A stretch of 12,784 nt of DNA from Chloroflexota bacterium (GTDB lineage Bacteria > Chloroflexota > Dehalococcoidia > UBA2247 > RBG-13-53-26): positions 1 to 12,784 of the forward strand of contig QMOF01000042.1 in NCBI GenBank assembly GCA_003650185.1. Direction: 5' to 3'. Within the stretch, counting starts at the first letter, position 1, and the number at the start of each line of letters is the position of its first letter. Under the pieces are notes generated by a model. The model was not told the origin of the DNA. It worked only from the letters and a program-made list of their open reading frames with translations, and ran no database searches. Both the position numbers and the translations under genes were made by a program. This document shows, piece after piece, positions 8,001-12,784 of this stretch.

Positions 8001-8895
8001 GATCGTTGAGATCGCTGCTGGCGAACCTTCTGCCGTCCAACTGCACAATTGGCCGCAAGTCCGGCGGCAACACAGGCAGAACAGTCAGAATCATCCACGC
8101 CGGTCTGTTCCCGCTGCGCCGGAAGGCCTCAACCACCTGCAGCCTCTTTATCGCCTTCTTGCGCCGTTGACCGGAGGCTGAGTCCACCTCCTGGTGCAAC
8201 TCGTTGTGTAACTTGTCCAGGTCGAGGTTCTGAAGGATGTTCAGGATTGCCTGGGCACCTATGTCTGCCTGGAAGATGCTTCCATACTTCTTCCTGAGCT
8301 CCCGCCACTTGTTCTCCGTTAGCAGCCTCAGAGGCCGTATCTCTTCGACTTCCTTGATCCTTGCCTCGAGCTCTTTGTCCAACCGCATCCGCTCGTCGGC
8401 ATCGACATCTTGATTGTCAAACAGCTTATGCCGTTCTTCCCGCATCTGATCGATGAGTTCATTCTTCCCAGTCTCATCAACGCTGGTAATGATGTACTGG
8501 GCAAAGTAGATGACGCGTTCCAGACTGCGGGGAGACAGGTCCAGCAACATACCTATGCGGCTAGGTATTCCCTTGACAAACCAGCTATGCGCCACCGGGG
8601 CAGCCAATTCGATATGCCCCATGCGCTCGCGGCGCACCTTGGAGAGAGTGACTTCAACCCCACACCTGTCGCAAATGACCCCCTTGTAACGTATCTTCTT
8701 GTACTTACCGCAGTAGCATTCGAAGTCCTTCGTAGGGCCGAAAATCCTCTCGCAAAAAAGGCCGTCCCTCTCCGGCTTGAGGCTCCGGTAGTTTATCGTC
8801 TCTGGCTTGGTTACCTCCCCCCAGGACCAGTTCCTGATCTGCTCGGGCGACGCAAGAGAGATACGTATCCCTGTTAAGCTATCAGCACTAAGCAA
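5044..8895 (-). CDS. rpoC: DNA-directed RNA polymerase subunit beta'
   Basis: This is the catalytic large subunit of RNA polymerase, 1283 residues. The N-terminal zinc-binding site is C60, C62, C75, C78. The active centre NADFDGDQM (489-497) supplies the three Mg-binding aspartates D491, D493 and D495. The bridge helix lies around 731-750 and the trigger loop around 787-806 (TSDAGYLTRRL). The second zinc site uses C817, C889, C896 and C899. The start is TTG at 8895: no other start codon in frame lies near, and GGGAGGGAG (8908-8900) sits 4-7 nt upstream at good spacing. The gene begins 15 nt after rpoB and has no promoter of its own, so it is the second gene of an rpoBC operon. The C-terminal tail is acidic (EEEQPAAEGPETEVLAEGEE). 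No truncation or insertion was noticed. Confidence 0.98.
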   Translation of the reverse strand: MLSADSLTGIRISLASPEQIRNWSWGEVTKPETINYRSLKPERDGLFCERIFGPTKDFECYCGKYKKIRYKGVICDRCGVEVTLSKVRRERMGHIELAAPVAHSWFVKGIPSRIGMLLDLSPRSLERVIYFAQYIITSVDETGKNELIDQMREERHKLFDNQDVDADERMRLDKELEARIKEVEEIRPLRLLTENKWRELRKKYGSIFQADIGAQAILNILQNLDLDKLHNELHQEVDSASGQRRKKAIKRLQVVEAFRRSGNRPAWMILTVLPVLPPDLRPIVQLDGRRFASSDLNDLYRRVINRNNRLKRLLHLGAPDIIIHNEKRMLQEAVDSLIDNGRQRRAITGAGNRPLQSRSDVLRGKQGRFRQNLLGKRVDYSGRSVIIVGPELKLHQCGLPRRMALELFKPFVMYRLVREGLAANIKSAKRMVERARPEIWNILEEVIKERPVLLNRAPTLHRLSIQAFEPVLIDGSAIQLHPLVCAAFNADFDGDQMAVHVPLSRAAVREARQAMLSIHNMLLPSNGEPIVAPTLDMVLGCYYLTSPKPGAKGEGMCFNSFDEAELAYNLGMVDLGAEIEVKNHNGDHPTRTTVGRIIFNSVLPEEIGFVNSVVDKSNLKQLITRCIKMLGNEGAAAVADSIKQLGFRYATRSGITIGVSDLRVPKAKADVLREAEQVVAQIEDQYYRGLITDDERYGSTVEVWTETTDRITALVSESLDRYGGVFMMATSGAKGNISQIRQMAGMRGLMTDPSGKIIDFPIRSSFNEGLSVLEYFISTHGARKGLADTALRTSDAGYLTRRLVDIVQDVIIFEDDCGGTSGIWVTESKDAFLPSLYERILGRLAAAPVINPADGSVIVERNEPIEEEQAKRIVSAGVTEVYVRSPLTCQSRRGVCRYCYGYDLARGRLVEKLVAVGIVAAQSIGEPGTQLTLRTFHTGGVMGLDITSGLPRVEELFEARVPKGQAVISEIDGVAEVLPVDEGYRIRITNSEVYRNEYPLPPGTEAMVSDGDWVDVGTVLAKPSSEEAPAEEDRGALVTQPIVAPVSGTVSIEGNSVVISYEEKEEEVYLVPFSASIRVQTGSRVRAGDQLTDGHVNPQDILRIKGREAVARYLVDEVQKVYRSQGVNINDKHIEVVVRRMLQKVRVDSPGDTELLPGDLVDRFTFEDINARVVAEAGEPATAQTALLGITKAALSSESFLAAASFQETTRVLTEAAIAGKTDPLLGLKENVIIGRLIPARCCPEEEQPAAEGPETEVLAEGEEIGPRFQLPPLDDTYLDEIS

Positions 8896-8899
8896 GCTA

Positions 8900-8908
8900 C
8901 TCCCTCCC
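8900..8908 (-). promoter_or_regulatory. Ribosome binding site of rpoC (supports a TTG start)
   Basis: GGGAGGGAG on the - strand lies between the rpoB stop (TAA, 8913-8911) and the TTG at 8895. It is the strongest Shine-Dalgarno of the window, which may compensate for the weak TTG start codon. Confidence 0.75.
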
Positions 8909-8910
8909 GA

Positions 8911-11900
8911 TTAGCTTTTTTCCTCGCCGAACAACTCCACCGCCAGCCCCAAGCTCTGCAATTCGTGCACCAGGACGTTGAAAGACTCTGGTAATCCAGG
9001 AGGATGCACGTCTTCACCCTTGGTGATGGCCTCGTAAGCCTTTGCTCGCCCACCAATGTCGTCTGACTTTATTGTGAGGAGTTCCTGAAGTGTATGCGCT
9101 GCTCCGTACGCTTCCAGGGCCCAGACCTCCATCTCGCCGAAACGCTGGCCTCCAAACTGGGCCTTGCCACCCAAGGGTTGCTGTGTAATGAGGGTATATG
9201 GACCGGTGGAGCGAGCGTGAACCTTGTCTTCCACCAGATGTATAAGCTTCATCATGTACACGTAACCCACAGTCACCGGCTGATCGAACCGCTCTCCGGT
9301 GCGACCATCAACCAGGACTGTCTTGCCGAGGGTCGGCGGTATGACCGCCTTCTCCCTGCTTACCTCTGTCACCTTTTGGACTACTTCCTCATGGCTGGCC
9401 CCGTTGGTATCCACGCCGAGCCCTTTCAGCCAGAGGCGGAGACACGCCATCCTCGCCTCGCCCGTCTCAGTCTCATCGAACACCTTGTCCCCGTCAAATC
9501 CCTGGCCGTCAAGCCATGCCTTGGCTCTCTCTATCCTCTCCTGAGCGGGCAACGCCCCGTCAACTGCACCAGCCTGTCGTGCGATCCATGCCCTGGCCAG
9601 CATATCCTCGATTGCGTCGATGCTGGCCCCTTCAAATACCGGGCAGTCCACCTTTAACCCAAGATCGTGCGCAGCCCAACTGAGGTGCGCCTCGAAGATC
9701 TGGCCCAGATTCATGCGTGACGGAACGCCGATTGGGTTGAGGATAATCTCCACAGGCGTGCCATCCGGCAGGTAAGGCATGTCCTCCTCCGGCAGGATAC
9801 GAGCGATGACACCTTTGTTGCCATGCCTGCCGGCCAACTTATCTCCTTCGGAGACCTTCCGCTTCTGCGCCACCCAAACTCTGACCAGTTGATGGACTCC
9901 TTCGGGCAGCTCATCGCGGTTGGAGGACTTCTTGACCGCTATCACCAAGCCCCTCTCCCCGTGTGGGACTCGAAGGGACGTATCCTTCACCTCTCGCGCC
10001 TTCTCGCCAAAGATAACCCTGAGCAGCTTCTCTTCGGCGCTTAGCTCTGTCTCCCCCTTCGGGGTAATCTTTCCCACCAGGATATCGCCCGACTCTACCT
10101 GAGCCCCAACATAGACAATGCCTTCTTCGTCCAGATTGCGCAGGCTCTCCTCTCCCACATTCGGTATATCCCTGGTTATCTCCTCGGGACCTAGCTTCGT
10201 CTCTCGAGCCTCAACTTCATACCGCTCGATATGTATGGAGGTGAACTTGTCACTCTTGACCACCTTCTCGGAAATGACGATGGCGTCCTCGAAGTTATAT
10301 CCCTCCCAGCTCATGAAGGCGCACAGGACGTTCTCGCCCAGGGACAATACGCCGTTATCCGTCGCCGAGCTGTCAGCCAACACCTGCCCTCGCTGCACGC
10401 GCTCCCCCTTGGTTACCACAGGCCTCTGATTGATGCATGTCCCCTGGTTCGTGCGCATGAACTTCATCAAGGAGTAGGTCTGCTCGTCGCCCTCGTCACT
10501 TCTGACCACAACTCTATCACCGGTAACCGACACAACCTGCCCATCTCTCTCCGCCACTACTAGTTGGCCGCTATCTCGGGCTACCCGCTCTTCCATCCCT
10601 GTTCCCACAATCGGGGACTCGGGGCACAGCAGCGGTACAGCCTGACGTTCCATGTTTGATCCCATCAATGCCCGGTTGGCATCATCGTGTTCCAGGAACG
10701 GGATCAATGACGCAGAAACACCAACAATCTGCTTCGGCGACACGTCCATGAAGTCAATCTCTTCCGCCGAGGCCTTGAAGAAGCGGTTGCCCTTTCGCGC
10801 TTCGATCTTGCTCTCGGCAAACTCGCCAAACGCGTTGAGACGTGCACTTGCCTGCGCAATCATGTAGTCTTCTTCCACGCCAGCGGACAGATAGACAATC
10901 TCCTGAGAAGCAAACGGGGCTACTTTGATGGTGTCGCGTGGCAACCGAGACAACGCCGTGGCCAGATCAGCATCGACCCGGGTACCGGCCTCTGCAATGG
11001 TCACGCCTTTGTCGTCAACTATCGTCTCCGAGAGAGCCCGGTTCAGCAACCGTTCGGGGTCGTTCTTCACCTCACGGACTACCCTGCGATAAGGCGTGGT
11101 TATGAAACCATATTCGTCTACCAGGCTGTATGTCGCCAGCGAACAGATTAGCCCGATATTCGGGCCCTCCGGGGTCTCAATAGGGCAAATCCGACCGTAG
11201 TGAGAATAGTGAATATCGCGCACCTCAAAGCCTGCCCGCTCTCTTGAAAGCCCTCCAGGGCCGAGTGTCGACAGACGGCGCTTGTGAGTCAACTCAGACA
11301 ACGGATTCGTCTGGTCCATGAACTGGCAAAGCTGAGAGCCGCTGAAAAACTCTCTTATTGCGCTGAATATCGGCCGCGTGTTGATAAGAGCGTTGGGTGT
11401 GACGGTCTCGGCATCAACGATGCTCATTCGCTCCCTTATGGTCCGCTCCAAGTTCAAGAGGGCCATATTGAACTGGTTCTGAATCAGCTCGCCCACCGTG
11501 CGCAGTCGCCGGTTGCTCAGGTGGTCAATGTCATCGGTTGGTTCCCGGCCATCGTTGACCATGATTATCTGGCGTACGATGGCCACAACATCTTCCTTGG
11601 TGAGAGCCAGACTGGACTCCGCACCGTTACCTGCCCGACCCAGGCGCTTGTTGAGCTTATAACGGCCAACCTTGCCCAGGTTATAGTGCCGTGGGTTGAA
11701 CAGGAGATTGTTCACCATGATCCTGGCATTGTCCACATTAGGAAGGTCGCCAGGGCGCATGCGCTTGTAGATCTCCAGGAGTGCGTCCGCCTCGCTCTTG
11801 ACTGACGGATCTTGTTTGAGGCTACCTTCGATTAGAGTGGCGGACGGACAGTCCATGTCCCGGAACAAGGCCAACACCTCATCGTCGCTACTGAACCCTA

Positions 11901-12516
11901 TAGCGCGGAGGAGGGTTGTCACCGGAAATCTTCTTTTGCCGTTCACCTTCACCCAGATGACGCTCTTGCTGCTTGTCTCGAACTCCAGCCAGGCGCCGTG
12001 CTCGGGGATGAGTTTCCCATAGCACAGTTCTCCGCCGCTGGCTATGTCCGGCTCAAGTGTAAGGTAGAGACCGGGCGAGCGGATCAACTGGCTGACCACC
12101 ACTCGCTCAGTGCCGTTGATGATGAAGGTCCCGGTGGGGGTCATCAGAGGGATATCGCCCATGAAGATGTTCTGCTCTTTGATTTCCCCGGTCTCCTTGA
12201 CCAGAAGCTGGACCTTGGCGTACAAAGGTGCTGAGTATGTCAGGTCCCGCTCGCGGCAATCGGCTATCGAGTGCTTCGGCGGCCCAAACTCACAGTTGAG
12301 GAACCGTAACTCAAGTCGCGTCCCTGTCAGGTCTTGTACCGAGAGGCCCTCAAGGAGATCTCTGAGTCCCTGTTCTTGGAACCTGCGGAACGAGTTGAAC
12401 TGAATCTGGATCAGGTTTGGTACGTCTAGAACGGGTGCCGGAGAACCAGGGAGCTTCCTGGCGGTCCCCGGTCGTGGAGACAAGCTAACTGCAGGAATAC
12501 TCAATTGACCGTCCAC
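8911..12516 (-). CDS. rpoB: DNA-directed RNA polymerase subunit beta
   Basis: This subunit, 1201 residues, forms with beta' the RNA polymerase active-site cleft and binds rifampicin. The N-terminal block VLDVPNLIQIQFNSF (29-43) is typical. The rifampicin pocket spans about 393-455 (from GSQLCQFMDQ to CPIETPEGPNIGL). The usual sensitivity residues are present there: Q398, D401, H411, R414 and S416, equivalent to E. coli 513, 516, 526, 529 and 531. The position of E. coli S512 is C397. The hybrid-binding region and the C-terminal clamp block (GGRAKAYEAITKGE) are intact. GTG 12516 is the first possible start after an in-frame TAA (12525-12523). AAAGGAG (12524-12518) ends only 1 nt before it, which is too close, so TTG 12504 (13 nt gap) is a real alternative; the difference is four residues. 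Transcription comes from the consensus promoter at 12658-12630. Confidence 0.98.
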   Translation of the reverse strand: MDGQLSIPAVSLSPRPGTARKLPGSPAPVLDVPNLIQIQFNSFRRFQEQGLRDLLEGLSVQDLTGTRLELRFLNCEFGPPKHSIADCRERDLTYSAPLYAKVQLLVKETGEIKEQNIFMGDIPLMTPTGTFIINGTERVVVSQLIRSPGLYLTLEPDIASGGELCYGKLIPEHGAWLEFETSSKSVIWVKVNGKRRFPVTTLLRAIGFSSDDEVLALFRDMDCPSATLIEGSLKQDPSVKSEADALLEIYKRMRPGDLPNVDNARIMVNNLLFNPRHYNLGKVGRYKLNKRLGRAGNGAESSLALTKEDVVAIVRQIIMVNDGREPTDDIDHLSNRRLRTVGELIQNQFNMALLNLERTIRERMSIVDAETVTPNALINTRPIFSAIREFFSGSQLCQFMDQTNPLSELTHKRRLSTLGPGGLSRERAGFEVRDIHYSHYGRICPIETPEGPNIGLICSLATYSLVDEYGFITTPYRRVVREVKNDPERLLNRALSETIVDDKGVTIAEAGTRVDADLATALSRLPRDTIKVAPFASQEIVYLSAGVEEDYMIAQASARLNAFGEFAESKIEARKGNRFFKASAEEIDFMDVSPKQIVGVSASLIPFLEHDDANRALMGSNMERQAVPLLCPESPIVGTGMEERVARDSGQLVVAERDGQVVSVTGDRVVVRSDEGDEQTYSLMKFMRTNQGTCINQRPVVTKGERVQRGQVLADSSATDNGVLSLGENVLCAFMSWEGYNFEDAIVISEKVVKSDKFTSIHIERYEVEARETKLGPEEITRDIPNVGEESLRNLDEEGIVYVGAQVESGDILVGKITPKGETELSAEEKLLRVIFGEKAREVKDTSLRVPHGERGLVIAVKKSSNRDELPEGVHQLVRVWVAQKRKVSEGDKLAGRHGNKGVIARILPEEDMPYLPDGTPVEIILNPIGVPSRMNLGQIFEAHLSWAAHDLGLKVDCPVFEGASIDAIEDMLARAWIARQAGAVDGALPAQERIERAKAWLDGQGFDGDKVFDETETGEARMACLRLWLKGLGVDTNGASHEEVVQKVTEVSREKAVIPPTLGKTVLVDGRTGERFDQPVTVGYVYMMKLIHLVEDKVHARSTGPYTLITQQPLGGKAQFGGQRFGEMEVWALEAYGAAHTLQELLTIKSDDIGGRAKAYEAITKGEDVHPPGLPESFNVLVHELQSLGLAVELFGEEKS

Positions 12517-12517
12517 A

Positions 12518-12623
12518 CTCCTTTACTGGGTATAAGTGCACTAAAGCGCACCCCTAGTGGAGAAAAGCCTACCTACGGTAGAAAGTGAGGAATGTTGCTG
12601 CATATAATGGTGCACAAAGCCAA
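12518..12623 (-). promoter_or_regulatory. Untranslated leader of rpoB with small hairpins
   Basis: From the predicted start point near 12623 about 107 nt precede rpoB. The leader contains a perfect stem CTACC/GGTAG (12569-12573 with 12577-12581, 3-nt loop). It also contains competing short stems GTGC/GCAC (12536-12539 with 12548-12551) and CACTA/TAGTG (12539-12543 with 12555-12559). The palindrome GTGCAC occurs twice (12536-12541 and 12610-12615), each copy followed on the - strand by an AT-rich run. It ends in the Shine-Dalgarno AAAGGAG. No ORF is seen. A regulatory role is possible but not shown. Confidence 0.4.
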
Positions 12624-12629
12624 TCTTGT

Positions 12630-12658
12630 ATTATAGCCTGCGAAACACACCTTGTCAA
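12630..12658 (-). promoter_or_regulatory. Perfect-consensus sigma70 promoter of rpoBC
   Basis: On the - strand TTGACA (12658-12653), a 17-nt spacer and TATAAT (12635-12630) match the housekeeping consensus at all twelve positions with ideal spacing. This fits the high demand for RNA polymerase subunits. The -35 box lies about 5 bp from the inferred end of the adjacent insertion element. Confidence 0.85.
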
Positions 12659-12663
12659 GGCCC

Positions 12664-12784
12664 TGTACTCGTCCACTACATATGAGACAGTTGGAGGTCC
12701 GGGGCGATCTCCGGATGGCAGTCTCTAAGATACTCCGCAGGCGTTCTCCATTGCAATGCTTGATGAGGGCGGATGTGGTTATAG
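12664..12784 (-). mobile_element. 3' end of an IS481-like insertion element, cut by the window edge
   Basis: This unit comprises the transposase C-terminus plus the terminal sequence beyond its stop codon. On the + strand the inferred outer end begins TGTACTCGTCC at 12664. A TGT...ACA terminus is common for IS3/IS481-type elements. The left copy has the matching block ending near base 120. The exact boundary is inferred from these two points. The other end of the element and any target duplication lie outside the window. Confidence 0.6.
12676..12784 (-). CDS. IS481-family transposase, C-terminal fragment
   Basis: The last 35 codons of a transposase are visible, read from 12783 to the TAG at 12678-12676; the rest lies beyond the window. 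The peptide begins YNHIRPHQALQWRTPAEYL, which matches the conserved end of DDE integrase-core transposases (YN..RPHQAL.Y.TPAE.). It ends with CHPEIAPDLQLSHM. The catalytic DDE residues lie upstream and cannot be checked. The frame is uninterrupted in what can be seen. It runs in the same direction as rpoB. Confidence 0.8.
   Translation of the reverse strand, partial: YNHIRPHQALQWRTPAEYLRDCHPEIAPDLQLSHM

Noticed and set aside
12603..12608. TATAAT on the + strand upstream of rpoB as a divergent promoter
   Set aside because: No -35 element lies at suitable distance and no + strand gene follows.

Overview
The window reads as a chromosomal housekeeping segment of a bacterium, most likely phylum Chloroflexota and probably class Dehalococcoidia. 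This assignment is inferred from protein character: RpoB with the N-terminal VLDVPNLIQIQFNSF block, the short MiaB opening RYYVWTIGCQMN, a ClpC-type unfoldase, and moderately high GC with GC-rich third codon positions. No database search was possible, so the assignment stays tentative.

Layout, left to right. Bases 1-120 hold a decayed end of an IS481-like insertion element on the + strand. A sigma70-type promoter (166-194) and a leader with three small hairpins precede a complete class II tRNA-Ser(GCU) (276-366, CCA encoded). Next comes miaB (444-1721), then a small Cys-containing ORF of 68 aa (1799-2005). That ORF has its own strong promoter (TTGACA-N17-TAGAAT) ending 7 nt before its GTG codon, so its mRNA is predicted to be leaderless. 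clpC (2112-4532) and dtd (4536-5003) follow with a 3-nt gap. On the - strand, converging on dtd across about 40 nt without an obvious terminator, lies the rpoB-rpoC operon (rpoB 12516-8911, rpoC 8895-5044). It is driven by a perfect-consensus promoter (TTGACA-N17-TATAAT, 12630-12658) with a leader of about 107 nt. The right edge (12664-12784) is the 3' end of a second IS481-like element. Its transposase reads toward rpoB, and its end lies about 5 bp from the rpoB -35 box.

Functionally the + strand genes concern translation quality (tRNA-Ser, MiaB tRNA thiomethylation, Dtd proofreading of D-aminoacyl-tRNAs) and proteostasis (ClpC). The - strand genes encode the two large RNA polymerase subunits. 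Nothing in the window forms a clear new multi-gene system. The parts most worth a second look are the predicted leaderless small Cys protein, the structured leader before the tRNA, and the inverted pair of related IS ends bracketing the segment, one of them abutting the rpoBC promoter.
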